Origin: Ottelia alismoides
Lineage: Eukaryota > Streptophyta > Magnoliopsida > Alismatales > Hydrocharitaceae
Assembly (NCBI GenBank): GCA_037367405.1
Contig: JAZKJV010001865.1
Span: 992,001-1,056,000 of the forward strand
Length of the DNA: 64,000 nucleotides
Reading direction: 5' to 3'
Position numbers and translations under genes: made by a program
Shown: piece after piece, positions 1 through 13,049 of the stretch
Numbering within the stretch: the stretch's first letter is position 1
How the letters are laid out: every line of letters starts with the position of its first letter
The notes under the pieces: generated by a model
Databases searched by the model: none
What the model was told of the DNA's origin: nothing
What the model saw: the letters and a program-made list of their open reading frames with translations, nothing else

Positions 1-1183
1 CATGTAAATATCCATTAATGGCCATTTATTAAAAGCTTCACTCATGAATAAAAATGTCGTTATAGTCATTAATAACATGAAAATAAATAAAAGAATAAAA
101 ATAAAGAAAACATAAAGAAGGCATATTGTATATATGAGTAAATGTACATATGACTTACAAAATATAAATATAACTGAAAGGTATATTAATATAACCTAAC
201 CACTGAGACCAAGTCAGCATGGATCAGTGAACAAACAAATAATTAAGGGGATACAAGGAAGAAAACCACAAAAAGAAATATTTATACATTCTACACATTA
301 TCCATTAATTATCAAATAAATACCAAAACTTTAAAGATTTTTAATTAATTCGTTTGAACATATTTTTCAGCAAATTCTTTTCTGTTTATTTCTAAAAATG
401 TGTAGAAAAATATAAAAATAAGCTAAAAATATTATCTTGTCAATATTCCAAGAAATCCAACTTTTAAATTGTATATTTCTCAACTTCCAAACATTAACAC
501 TTTCTCATATGAACTCCAAATTGACTCTACTAACATTTAAAGTTCATAAAATTATATTACTAATTAATAAAGGTGATTTCGTTAAAATCGAAGTCTGTTT
601 TCAAAACATCGATTTTGGGACCTGATGACAACGAGGTTTCTAGGCTATTTATTTATTCAAATCATACTATTTGAAGTTTTACTGAGTTTATAATTTTCAA
701 TTATTTATTAATCTTATATTTTATTCACGAATTATTTCAGAATCGTTAGACATTGTTTAATATTTTAAATAAATCAAAATCCCTAATTTATATATGAAAT
801 AAAACTGTAGACTATATATTTTTATTTACTAATTTATTTATATTAATTTATTAAAATCCATAAAAAATCACATTCATTTTATTTATTATCTTAAAAAATA
901 ATAATATAAAAATGACATGTTCTTTATTAATTTATTAAACTAAAAATCTAAAGTCTATTTATTAAATATTCTACATACTTATTTATTCATATAATATTTA
1001 TATTTTATTAAATATTTATTATTTATGAGAATAATTTACCTTATTATTTAGGTAATTTAATTATATACATTTATTCTTTTTATACATATTTAAATAGAGT
1101 CAACTATTGTTTAATAGATAATTAATAATCTCATTTCAAAACCTAGCCTATCGGGTGTAGACATATATCGACACCTGTAGTCT
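1..1183 (+). mobile_element. Athila-type LTR fragment (U3 half), interrupted by the next element
   Basis: The stretch shows the landmarks of the U3 start of the Athila-type LTRs seen elsewhere in the window, in the same order. These are a 'gagaccaagtcagcatgg' block near 205, a decayed version of the 'aggggga-gataagg' block near 250, a 'ctcaact-tcc' block near 480 and the AT-rich run that precedes the GC-rich promoter part. The LTR start lies left of the window. It stops just before its GC-rich centre, where another LTR begins at about 1184. No protein can be recognised; the 62- and 74-codon open frames here are random. Confidence 0.6.
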
Positions 1184-4100
1184 TAAAGAATTTGCATTTC
1201 ATAATATTTATTCATTTATATTATCTTTAAATCACTTATAAAACACCTTTAAATATTATTAAATCCATTCTTTTACCAAACGTAATTCTTGTGCGAATAT
1301 TGTATATTTATCACTATTTTAACCTAAAATAAGTAAGAGAGAAATAAAGGAAAAATAAAGAAAATAAAGATTGTATATTTGTAATAGATACATGCTGATT
1401 CTAACCCAGCTAGAATGTAAAACATTGACCTAATCGACAAGGAATAAATTAGGGGGAGATAAGGTCCAAAAATACCAAACATTCCCGAAATTCATTTGTC
1501 ACTTGTATATATTGATAATATGTACAATATTGTCTATAGTACACATTCATTTATGTAATTTATTCATTAACAAATTCTTTTTAAATAATGATTTCTTCTT
1601 GAAATTTGTCAATACAATTCTTTTGTAAATAACAAAAATAATTACAATTAAGATATGTGTATTTTGTGTAAAAAACAACACTCTCAAACATCCACAAAGC
1701 TCAATTTCCAAGATCAATTTCATTTTAACCAAAAATCCAAATTCATTAAACTCACTTTCATTATACTCCAACTTAAATAACCTTTAAAATGCAGGTGATT
1801 TCATAAATCAGAGTTAAGGTGTGAAATGTGACTAATTGGGGTACTATTGTACATTATACCAATGTATATTATGTATTATTTAATTATTTATTTTCTTGTA
1901 CTTATTTGTGAATAATGTATTTTTTAATTAATTTAAAATATTGAATTTAACTTATATAAAATACAAATAAAAATCACAAAAACAAAAATCAACAAAAATA
2001 AAATCATGTATATATTGTATAGGTATCACTATGTATATACTGTGCATATACCTATTTATTTAACCTAATAAATTAATTCATATAAATCAAATAAAAAATC
2101 CATTGAAACCATTGTAAAATGTTGTAAATAAACAAAATAATAAATTATGTAAATATTTGTATAAATATTTAATTAAAAATCAAAACCTTATATATAGGTA
2201 TACATACCTATAAATAACACCTTGTATTTATTTTAACCCTTGTAAATACATTATTTAATTGACTAAAAATAACGAAAGTTCTTTCTTCATTCTTAAAATT
2301 TTTTATTTACATAATTTTTTTATTTAAATTCATTTTCCTATTTTCATTAATTTATTTAACTTTTTTTCTTGGATTTATGTCTTCTTCATTATTTTGTCTT
2401 ATTTCGTTGGCGCCTTAATTGGTCTACATGGGTTTGTTGACCCGGGTCAACTGCTCAGGTAACCCACTAACTCCACTCCACATGCCTCTTCCTGCTAACT
2501 CCCTCTTCTTCTTCTCCAAAGTTCAAGACCATTTACACCTCTTCATTGTTATCCCTTCAGATCCACATTTCATGCCATTAATCATGTGTATTTTGATTTC
2601 AAAAGTCGTCGGAGTCTGCTATATAAATGATTCCCATTCACCTTCGGCATGAGGTTGTTCTGTTTCTTTGGCGATTCCACGCCCGAAGTTGGTTCCCTAG
2701 ATGAAGGCTAAATGGCAGGTACTTGTCTCCACAACTGGAAGCTCTCGAGAAAGCTTGAGATTTGGTATCCAATCACGTGGACGGAGCCCTCCACCATGTT
2801 GCTGACTCTCCGTCACACATAGCGAATCGAGGACGATTTCACCTCCTTCTTCACTATAAGTAACTTAGGTATTTTATATAGGATTTTGCATTTAATTTTC
2901 ACCTCGATTTCCATTTAATTACTTAGATTTGTTCATCACCTTCAACCTCCGATCGAAAAGATCAAAGGGGTTTCGCTCATCATCAACCAAATCTGACTCG
3001 GCCAACACGCTCGCCGGAGTCAACCATCTTCCGCATTCTTCCAGATAGCTCCAGCACCGCCCGATCAAGAATGTCACCCAAGTTTCAATCTTGTCTATTC
3101 GTTTCACCCCAAAAGGTTGCTGTGGATCTTATTTCCAGATCAGATCATAGACATTCGAGCACCATTCACTTACAACCATTGTATCAGACTCCAGGTGAAC
3201 TGCTGCCGTAGATCACGCCAAATATTTAAAGGGTATAATTGCATATAAGACCATGCATTTACTTTATTAATAAGCCCTTTTGGACACGTGTATTTATCTT
3301 TTTAACTATACATTTGCATTTCTTTCCTTTGCATTTTTTTATTACAATTAGGTCATGTTTAAATTGTGAAGTGTGCATCGCACGAGACTTATAGGTTAGT
3401 TGCAATAAATACCAACATGTTCTTTGTTATTATTTAGACCATGAAATTAAAATATTTGCAAATCGTCTGGTCCAGTAAGGCATACATGCATCGACATTCG
3501 AGTTTTGGAAATTTTGCATAATTTTCCTCGTAATTTTATATCAGTTAACCTTTAGCCAACAAAACTAAATAATCTACATCTACGCCCCTACACGTCTACA
3601 TTTATTTTGCATGTTAAAAGTAAAATAAAATTATTAAAACCCCTTTGTTTTATTTTGCATACAAAAATTCTACTAGGTTTTTTAAGCATATCTTGCATCA
3701 ATAATATTTTTTTGCATTTTCATTTTTTGTTATTTATAAAAATTCATAAACAATCTAAAAATTCTCAGTTTGCATTCAAAAATCAATAAAAATTAAAAGT
3801 CTTCACTAAAAGTTATGAAAAAAAATCTTGTTTGCTTCTTTTGATTTATTTTAATTTATTTATAATTTTTGTATTTCTACTCCTCATAAAAACCATAAAA
3901 ATCATAAAAACACTCAAAAATATAAAAAATTCTTAAAATATCATCAAAAAAATAAAATTTATAAAATGCCTTTCTGGAAAATATATAAATTCATCTTTCA
4001 TCCTGTATATATTTCTTCTATTTTTTGTTTTATTGTTAGTTTAAAAATCCAAAAACCTTTTTACATGCTATCTATTTTATTTTCTATTTTTGATTTATTT

Positions 4101-4658
4101 AAAAGCTTTAATTGAGTTAAAAAATTGTGGAAACATTTTAAAAATTATTAAAAGAATTTCAAAAACTCAAAATTAATTTTATTTGTATTTTTCTTTATTT
4201 TCTATACTTTGTAAAAATCCAAAATTTTGACTCTTTTTATTCTCTTTATCAATTTCTTTTATTCATTCCTATTCTAATTATTTTAAAATTTTTTAGCACT
4301 AAAAATAAAAAAATATAAAAATCACAAAATAAAATATAAAATATAAAATTACAACTAAAAAACAAAAAAACCAGAAATACAAAAACCAAGCATAATGTTC
4401 ATAGAATCTCCTTCTTTATTTCATTTATTCTTTCATTTATTTAATAACCCTCGGGATTTTTGTAGCCTCCCATAGTTTGACCATGTGCGTTATACATGTA
4501 AATTAAATAGCAATATTCTCTTGCTATATTTTTCTTTTTATTTATTTTTTCTGTGGAATCAAATAATTTTTTTCCTGATAATTCTTTGGTTTACGACTAC
4601 CACAATTCATTGGTGAATAATTCATTTAAATAAAAACCAGAATCATAGCAAGTAATAA
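1184..4658 (+). repeat. 5' LTR of the decayed Athila-like element
   Basis: The start (taaagaatttgcatttcat) aligns with the 3' LTR start at 18320 (agatgaatctgcatttcat). The following 700 bp match 18320-18879 closely, including 'gtatatttatcactatttt' at about 1302 and 18427. The LTR has the family architecture: AT-rich U3, a GC-richer centre at about 2400-3230, then AT-rich R/U5. It ends two or three bases before the primer site at 4661. The expected terminal TG and CA are mutated. Length is about 3.48 kb. Confidence 0.75.
2620..2628 (+). promoter_or_regulatory. Putative TATA box of the LTR promoter
   Basis: TATATAAAT lies at the boundary between the AT-rich U3 and the GC-richer centre. The LARD LTRs carry TATAAATA in the equivalent position (44184 and 54582), which supports it as the LTR core promoter. 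The transcript start is not determined. Confidence 0.5.
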
Positions 4659-6450
4659 AATGGCGCCGTTGTCGGGGAGGCACGGCAAGCGTAGTTAGGT
4701 TTTTCTCTTGAACTACTATTCTCGATTTTTTATATTTTTTCTTTTTCTTATTTTTACCTATATTTTTTAATATTTATTTCATTGCAAATATTATTGTCGC
4801 ATAATTATTATCTATATTCTTGTCATCTATTTCTTTAATTTATTATTTCTATATTAGTGTATAAATATTATGGATTTGCATCTTGTTGAGGGTTGAGCCC
4901 TCAAATTGAATATTGTGTGTCGTTAGTGAGCACATATAGCGCTTGCAGGATTCGATGTGTTGGACACCGAAAGCTCATCAAGATCGAACTTAGGGATTCA
5001 TTTGAGATCTATTATCACTTGCTCTTCTCACCTTGCTTCAGATTCCACCTTACTATTTTCTTGGTTATAATTCTTGTATTTATTTTCATATTATCTTTGC
5101 TCATATTTTCATAATAGTGTCTCTTACACATTCTCATGTTTCCTCTTTCTTGCAAGAGCACGACGAGTAAGGGCGGCATTCTTAGGAGTGCCTATGCATC
5201 CAATTGAAGCAGAGGCGACTTGTTTCTTCATCAAGTTGTTGGAGAGTGTAGGAGAGGAAGAAGAAGTGGAGGACACCAGTCACTTGGAGCATGCTACATA
5301 GAAATTTTATGTTTTCTTTTGGCATATTTTTATTCATTATTTTTGTAAAATTTTGTAATTTATTATTTGGTGCTTGCCAGTTTTTCTGTTTTCTAAAAGG
5401 CCACTATATAACTTGTGTTTGTGGGGTCTGTTTCACCTAGTGCCAGTGCACTTAGGGGACCTCACCAGTTCTGTTTTCACCGCCTTCTTTTTCTTTGTTT
5501 TCTCGCAGTTTTGTGTGCTTGAGGCCTTAGAAGTATGTTGCATTATCTTGCTTGAGCCAGGTAAACGACTAGGTCCAAAGCTCCAAAACAAGAATTTACG
5601 TACTTATAGAATACAGCATAGCTTGGACTTAGTCAAATTAAATTATTCTTTCCTGTTGATAGAAGTTTCTTCTATGACGGTTCTCGTGCATTATATTAGT
5701 TAGTTTAATTTCCTTATTTATTTTATTTACAGATCACCCTGCATATATAGTGTTGGCCACGAGGTACACATCCTCTATGTCCTGAATGCATCATTGAATT
5801 TTCTTGTGCATTGGCATTTCTGGATTCCTTCCCTATTTTTAGCTCATATAATATCAAAAGGAAATTGGAAATTTGGTAGATGATTTGTTAAAAAAACTAA
5901 AAGAAGTGACAAGTGTATGAAATCGGGACTGCTAAAGAAAACTCTACCCTAAAGCTAAACGTAGGGACATAATCTTTGTTTTGGGGAGAGTTACCCCCTC
6001 ATTGTTTGTAGGTACTTACCTCCGGATGGAGTGGGTGAGGACGTAGCATTAAGGATAGAGCCAAAATCCCTGGACTTGTGACTTAAGTACCTATACATCA
6101 CTTTTCGATGTATGGTTGCAAATGTAAGAACTTGCCTCTTACCATAGAAAATCATTTTAGTGTGCTAATCCACTAATCTCACTTTGGGCCTGATATTGAA
6201 CGTGGCGCCCGGGAAGATGGTACGACTGTTAGGGGAGGTCAGAGTATGCACACTGGGCAATAACGACATCTCATCTTGTACATCAGGTAGAAAGCAACTT
6301 TTTGTAGATTCTCTAAACATAAATTTGAAAAGATAAATGATTGAACTCTTACGGTCTCCACTTGAGTTCAGTTGGTGAATCGGGGGTATGTATTGTGTTT
6401 GTTTGGTAGTGTACATCTCACTTTCTTCTTGTATTGACCATTGTTTGGTA
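3840..6450 (+). repeat. 2.6-kb tandem duplication, copy 1 (LTR end + PBS + leader)
   Basis: This copy covers the last 800 bp of the 5' LTR, the primer site and 1.8 kb of untranslated leader. It repeats at an offset of about 2610 bp. Matched landmarks include 'tagttaggtttttctcttga' (4694/7302), 'ggccactatataactt' (5399/8009) and 'tttggtagtgta' near 6400/9006. It also contains the conserved leader hairpin at 5983-5997. There is no coding potential; the 109-codon open frame at 5374-5703 is broken in the second copy. Confidence 0.85.
4661..4678 (+). other. Primer-binding site for tRNA-Asp
   Basis: TGGCGCCGTTGTCGGGGA is complementary to the 3' end of plant tRNA-Asp (…CCCCGGCAACGGCGCCA) with one mismatch. 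It sits directly after the 5' LTR, where minus-strand DNA synthesis would start. Confidence 0.85.
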
Positions 6451-6454
6451 GTGC

Positions 6455-9065
6455 AATTTAATTTCTATATAATTTTTGGATTTTTATTCCTTGTAAAACC
6501 ATAAAAATCATAAAACACTCAAAAAAATCTTAAAATTTCATAAAAAAATCCCAAAAATTATAAAATACCTTTCTAGAAAATATATAAATTACTCTTTCAT
6601 CTTGTATATATTTCTTCTATTGTTATTTTATTTGATAGTTTAAAAATCTAAAAACTTTCTTTTTACATTATTTATATTTTATTTTATATTTTTTATTTAT
6701 TTAAAACTTTACTTGAGTTAAAAAATTCTGGAAAAAATTTAAAACATTAAAAGAATCTCAGAAATTTAAAAATAATTTTATTTGGATTTTTCTTTATTTT
6801 CTCTACATTGTGAAAATACAAAAAGTTGACTCTTTTTATTCTCTTTATTAATTATTTTATTCATTCATATTCTAATTATTTTAAAACTCTTTTGCAAAAT
6901 TATAAATAAAAAAATATAAAAATAACAAAACCAGATAAAATTTTAAAAAATAAAAACTCAGAAAAAATAACGAAAAAAATCAAAAAATTCCAAAACCAAG
7001 CATAATATTCATAGAATCTCCTTCTTTATTTAATTTATTCTTTCATTGATTTAATAACCCTCAAGATTTTTGTAGCCTCCATGATTTCTATAATGTACGC
7101 TATACAGGTAAATTAAATAGTAATATTCACTTGCTACATTTTTCTTTTTATTTAGTTTTGCTTTAGAATCACGTAATTTTTTGTTTGATGCTTCTTTTTT
7201 TTGCAACAACCACAATTCATTTGTGAATAATTCATTTAAATAAAAACATGAATCCTAACGAGCAACATAATGGCGTCGTTGTCGGGAGGCACGACGAGGG
7301 TAGTTAGGTTTTTCTCTTGACATGTTATTCTTTGTTGTTTATTCTTGTTTTTTATTCTTATTTTTGTCTATATTTTTCTGACATTTATTTGATTGTGAAT
7401 AGTGTTGTCACATAATTATTGTCTACATTCATGTCATTTATTTCTTTCATTTATTTTGTCTATATGAGTGGGTATAAATATTGTTGATTTGCATCTTGTT
7501 GAGGATTGAGCACTCAAATTGAATATCACATACCTTTAGTGATCTAATACAGCGCTTGCAGATCTTCTGTGTCGGACACCGAAAGCTCACTGAGATCTGA
7601 ATCAAGGATTCATTTGAGATCTTTTTTCACTTGCTCTTCTCACCTTGCTTCAAATTCTACCTCATTATTTGGTTTTTATACTTCTTGCATTTATTTTCAT
7701 ATTAGTTTTGCTCATATTTTCATAACAGCGTGTCTTACACATTCTTGTGTTTCCTCTTTCTTGCAAGGGCCCGACGAGCGAGGGAGGCATTCTTAGGAGC
7801 GCCTGCGCACCCGATTGAAGCAGAGGTAACCTGTTTCTTCATCAAGTAGTTGAAGAGCCTAGGAGAGGAAGAAGAATTGGATGAGACCAGTCACATGGAG
7901 CATGCTACATAGAAATTTTCTATTTTCTTTGGGCATATTTTTATTCATTATTTTTCTAAAAATCTGGAATTATTTATTCGGTGCTTGCCACTTTTTCTGT
8001 TTTCTAAAAGGCCACTATATAACTTATGTTTGTGGGGTCTGTTTCACCAAGTGTCCGTGCACTTAGGGGACCTCGTCGGTTTTGTTTTCACCACCTTCTT
8101 TTTCTTTGTTTTCTCGCAGTTTCCTGTGCTTGAGGCCTTAGAAGTAGGTTTCATTATCTTGCTTGAGCCAGGTAAACGATTAGGTCTAAAGCCCTAAACA
8201 AGAATTTATGTATCCATAGAATAGAGCATAGCTTTGACTTAGTCAAATTAATTTATTCTTATCGTTAATAGAAGTTGCTTCTAGGATGGTTCTCATGCAT
8301 CATATAGGTTAGCTTGTTTTCTATATTTATTATATTTGCATATCACACTACATGTATAGGGCTGGCTACAAGGTACACGTCCTCTATCTCTTAGATGCAT
8401 CATTGAATTTTCTCGCACATTGGCATTTTCGAATTCCTTCCCTATTTTCACTCGGATAAAAATAAAAGGAAATTGGAAATTCAATATATGATTTGTTATA
8501 AAATACAAAAAAAAGTAACAATTGTATAAAATTGGTACTGCTAAAGAAAACTCGACCCTAAAACTAAACGTAAGGATAAAATCTTTATTTTAGGGAGAGT
8601 AGCCCCCCCATTGTTTGCAGGTACTTTCCTCATTACATGGTGGGTGTGGATGTTGCCTTAAGGATAGAGCCTAAATCTCTGGACTTGTGTGAAGTACATG
8701 TACATCAGCTTTCGGTGTATGGTTGCAACTGTAAGAAGTTCCCTCCTACTATAAAAAATCATTTGGTGTGCTAATCCTCTTATCTCCCTTTGGGCCTGAT
8801 ATTGAACCTGGCAGCATGGGAAGATAGTATGAATGTTAGGGGAGGTCTAACTACACATACTGGGCGATACTGACTACTCACCTTGTGTGTTTGGTGGTAA
8901 GAAACTTTTTGTAGATTCACTACACTTAATATTGAAAAGAAAAATGACCGAACTCTTACGGTCTCCACTTGTACAGTTGGTGAATTAGGGGTTTGTACTG
9001 TGTTTGTTTGGTAGTGTAAAGATCTTTCTGCACCCTTTGCACCTTTTTCTCATTTTCTTCTTGTG
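6455..9065 (+). repeat. 2.6-kb tandem duplication, copy 2
   Basis: Second copy of the LTR-end/PBS/leader unit. At the junction (about 6440-6465) the leader of copy 1 switches back into LTR sequence, while copy 2 runs on into the gag region. It carries its own degraded tRNA-Asp site at 7271. The two copies differ at many scattered positions, so the duplication is old. Confidence 0.85.
7271..7288 (+). other. Second, degraded tRNA-Asp primer-binding site
   Basis: TGGCGTCGTTGTCGGGAG is the same site in the second tandem copy, with one more substitution and one lost G. It follows an LTR-like end (…caacataa). Confidence 0.75.
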
Positions 9066-9160
9066 TTGACTATTGTGTTCTCGCATCTTTCTCTTAAAAT
9101 CGAAGGTGTCGGATAGGAGCATTTCTCATTCGAAATTTGTGAACTCATTTGACATTACTA

Positions 9161-9246
9161 ACCCATCATCTTTTATTCGGGAAGACTCACTTCTCGAGTA
9201 CCAACCCATCATCTTTTATTCGGGAATACTCACTTCTCGAGTATTC
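9161..9246 (+). repeat. 43-bp tandem duplication (2 copies)
   Basis: 'acccatcatcttttattcgg' starts at 9161 and again at 9204. The 43-bp units are identical except for one base and their last few positions. They lie between the leader and gag. Confidence 0.9.
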
Positions 9247-9585
9247 CTCTTTCTACACTTCACCTTTCACCTCATCGTTCAATCCAATGTTCATTATTGA
9301 CTCTAATCTTGATCTATCATTTGATACTCCACCATTCATAAGGACTAATTCAGTGCCATGTACATTTTAAGAAATCGAGTCAGCGTACTTGATGCCACCC
9401 AAGATCAAGAATACGATGTTCTCCTCCATATAGTCCACTCAGGAATAGTTGACTGAACAGGCTGACATCTAGGTTGGATTTAGATACATGATCTTAGAAC
9501 TGAGGCAGGACAGACAAGAGAGGACAAAGGAGGATAGAACCGTGGAGTAGGTAGGAATGGGGGAGATTATCCATTACTTGAGTTA

Positions 9586-11080
9586 GTGGCTAAACTCACA
9601 TTGAAGGATGCCTATAATCCAAGTGCAGTACTGAACAACTCATGGATTAGAATCCCTGCGTTTCAAGGGCATTTGAGATTAAGCCCACTATTTTGCCACA
9701 TCTACCAATATTCCAAGGACACCAAATTGAAGAACCATATGTACACCTCCCATAGTTCAATCGCATTTGTGGAACTATACACTACCATAATGTTCATGTT
9801 CAGTCTCATGGACAAGGCACTATATTGGATTAAACACTTAGGAAGGATTGTCATTACTTGGGAAGAGTTGAGATTGGCTTTCTTGAACAAGTGCTATCCA
9901 CTCCGACTTCTCAACCAAATGCAATCATTGATTCACAACTTCTCCTAGATGTCCTACGAGCCCATTCACGAGGCATGAGAGAGATTCAGACTTGATGGAG
10001 AAGTGCCCCCATAATGATATTCCAAAGATGAGCCTCGTGTAGAACTTTTTGGGGGTTTGAGCATTGAGAACCAGAAGCTGGTAGATGCCTCTAGTGGGTG
10101 TAGTCACTTCAACAAGGATGAGGATGTCCTATAAAAGATTTTTGAGGATATAACAGAGAGTTCTACAACTCTATCTTCTTCCTGTGTATTCCATAAGCAT
10201 CTTGTTCCTTCTTCTTCTTATGCATCACCCCATAATGTTGTTAACATGATGACATCACATGATGTGGATAGGGTCGACAGTTCAGATCTTACCATCAATG
10301 GAAATCACATATCCAAAGTGGACATAATTGAGAAATGGTATAAGGAGATTGAGAATCTCCAAGTGATTGAACGGGGGATGAAGGACCTGGATAAGGTGGA
10401 CGAGAGAACCAAGTATCTGGAATTTCTTGTGAGCACAATCAGTGCATGCGAGAGTGCGAGTGCAGGAGTTGATACTTCTGCTCGTAAGTATACTTATTCC
10501 ACTTCCACACCACAGAGTACCATAGGGCCATCCACAGTTCAACATGTTTACTATGTGCAGACCCATAACTAGGTCCAGTAACAATCACACTAGATAGTAT
10601 TGTGCTAGTAAGAGATTCCATACATTCCAGAGCAATAATCTCCACTACCAACTCTCATTAAGGATGTGAACAATATTTGGTTCGACAGGGAAAGAAACCA
10701 ACCCCGTCCGATAGAGCAAGTCCAATTTGGTTCCCAATAGGGTCAAAGACCTGCCCACTAATTTCAGGGACGTAGGCAGCAACAATATCAGCACTAGTAG
10801 TTCTAATCTCACTATAAGTCTCCACCTCACTTCCAAAAGAGACATGGCTAGAAATATATGCATTCTGCATATTTTCCATAGCCTTACCAGCCACGGTATG
10901 GATACCATCAGCCTCCCCACTACAAGTCTCAACAACAACCTGTCATTTTGCATCCCGAGGCATCTTTGTTGAATCTCGCACTAGATCAACTTGCCCTGCT
11001 GATGAAGAACATGAATGCTCTGACTCATAGGATCAACGAGCTGACTACTACAAAGACATTGATTACATCATAGGTCAAAG
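9586..11080 (+). pseudogene. gag: gag remnant, Athila-like element
   Basis: The 120-codon frame 9586-9948 has the pattern of the plant retrotransposon Gag core: start MAKLTLKDAYNPS, middle FMFSLMDKALYWIKHL, then ITWEELRLAFLNKCYP. This fits the family pattern 'F..SL…A..W…I.TW.EL…FL.KF.P'. After an in-frame stop, homology resumes (EPIHEA-stop-ERFRL, then CPHNDIP at about 10004) in shifted frames. A 108-codon frame at 10246-10572 and a Gln/Pro-rich stretch up to about 11080 look like the Gag C-terminal part. No zinc knuckle is recognisable. Gag would form the virus-like particle; this copy cannot. Confidence 0.75.
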
Positions 11081-11082
11081 CC

Positions 11083-11780
11083 AATCCCAAAAGATTCAGA
11101 TGTAAGGAGCAGGTAGCCCATGATTCATCCACCCCTGAGACATGTATGGCCTTGATTTTCATGTTTATCTGATTCCATTCATCTCAGGAGTGGTAGGAGA
11201 TTGCAACCTCCATTACAACACTTAGGATTGGGAGATCAAGAAATTGAAAGAGCTTCACCTTCCACATCATCTTCTTAATCAACAGTACAGAGGTCCTGTG
11301 TAGCAACACTAGATCCTAGATTTTCACCATCTTCTTCTTCACCACCATCACCATCTTCACCTCTTCACTCAGAGAGAGATGCAGTTCATAGTCAACAGAG
11401 AAGGAACAAACAATCATCGCAGAATCTCCTTCTACAAAATCAGCAGCAACCCGTCTTGTTTTTTATTTTACTTCTTCAACCCCTATTTTGCATAACAATG
11501 TATAGACTGATTCTGTTGTCCAAATGTATATGAGGATTCTATTTTGAATAAGTGAAATGAGCATTTGTATGTTTCTTGAGATTTTGTTCCATTTCCTTCA
11601 ACTTTGAATAAAACTATAAAAAATAAAAAATTTAAAAAAACCTTATATAATCCTAGAGTGGTAGAGATCTTACAGAACATCTTTTTAGATACGCCACTCT
11701 TTAAGGCCATGGAGTACATGCCAGAAGTGAAAAAGGGAATGAAAGAAGCATGTACTCAAAAGCATCAACCCAAGTAGAAT
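11083..11780 (+). other. Spacer between gag and protease remnants, no gene seen
   Basis: Simple-sequence tracts rich in TCT/ACC (about 11320-11370) and an AT-rich run. This is probably degraded gag-pol linker. Nothing else is recognised. Confidence 0.4.
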
Positions 11781-11827
11781 AGATGAAAGAAGATAGAGAA
11801 ACGCATCTTGACCATATCCCATAGTTC

Positions 11828-12288
11828 ATGCTATTAGCACCCTCCAGTCCAAAAAGAATGATAAGGGATCACCTCACATCCATTGCCACATTTTTGATCA
11901 CGAATTCGATCGTACTCTTATCGATATCCACCATTAATCTCAAGCCAGCCACTCTACTCATTGAGATTGGGTTGGGGCCTCTTAAATCCACCAAAATGAT
12001 CTTTCAATTTGCTGATAGATCGATTAAGAGGTCGAGAGTCAATTAGAGGACGTTATTTTAACAGTGCAAGGAATGAGATTCCCAACTGATTTTTTTGTCA
12101 TGGATATGGACACCTCTACATCGTTACTCCATACCCCTATCATACTAGGTCGGTCGTTCCTCCGAACAGCTGAAGCAGTAGTTGATTATGGTACTAGAAA
12201 GATAATCTTTCACTCTCGTAGTGACAAAGTGAAAATTGAGAAGATATCTGATCCTAGGCCATCACCGCCACCAACAACGGCAGATTAG
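11828..12288 (+). pseudogene. Retropepsin (protease) remnant
   Basis: The frame 11828-12046 ends in IGLGPLKSTKMIFQFADRSI, matching the family motif 'LGLG.LKPT…LQLADRS'. The next frame (12064-12288) reads FPTDFFVMDMD, then PIILGRSFLRTAEAVVDYG, the conserved C-terminal half of plant Ty3/gypsy proteases ('P.DF.VLD…PIILGRPFL.TA.A.ID'). The two pieces are split by a stop and frame change near 12046. The catalytic D-(T/S/L)-G, expected near 11890-11920, is not present. The enzyme would cleave Gag-Pol in the particle. Confidence 0.8.
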
Positions 12289-12294
12289 AAAGAG

Positions 12295-13045
12295 ATGGTT
12301 ACATCAGATCCTGAGGATTGTGATTTTCTTGTTGAGTTTAGAGAGACAGATATTTTCACTTATTTCATGGATACTCAGGAACTCCTTTCTGAGAAGGAAT
12401 CCTTGGAAAATACAGTTGACATGAGTTTCCTTATTTATCCTATTGAGTTGTTTTTTGATGGACAGTTTGAGTTGATTTCTGAGGACCAGTCTGAGATAGT
12501 AGAGGTACAATTTGATATTCCTTTGACACCATTCTGAGGTCATTGTTGATATACCCCCTACTGAGATATCTGAGCCACTTGCTGATTTTTCTGAAATATG
12601 CATTAAAGAGAGACACTTTTATGAGACTATTTCTTAGATATCTGAGCCTTTTGTTCATGAGTTATAGAGATCATTGAACATCTTGGTGTACCATTCATTT
12701 TTAAGTAGAGAGAACTCCTTGAAGATCTATTTGATATACTTCTTGCTGAGCCGATAGTAGCCATGGTGGATAGTTCACAAAATACAGATCATATACCATA
12801 TATTAGTGCAGTTGTAGAGATTGTCACAGAGTCGATTCAAACCCCACCTGAGCTCAAGGTTTTACCATCTACGTTGATGTATGCCTTCCTTATGCACTCA
12901 ACTTTTAGTTGACCGAAGAACAAGAATCTTGCGTGCTAGAGGTTCTAGAGAGAAACCGCAAGGCCATTGGAAGGAATATTTCGAATCTCTGTGGGATAAG
13001 TCCAGCTTTATGCTTACATCATATCTACTTAGAGGATTATAGCAA
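12295..13045 (+). pseudogene. Protease-RT connecting region, decayed
   Basis: An acidic frame (12295-12537) is followed by broken frames. It lies between the retropepsin end and the RT start and is probably the polyprotein linker. No domain is visible. Confidence 0.35.
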
Positions 13046-13049
13046 ACCC

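Noticed and set aside
5374..5703. 109-codon frame in the Athila leader
   Set aside because: It overlaps the leader duplication, the second copy is truncated (70 codons), and it has no conserved start.
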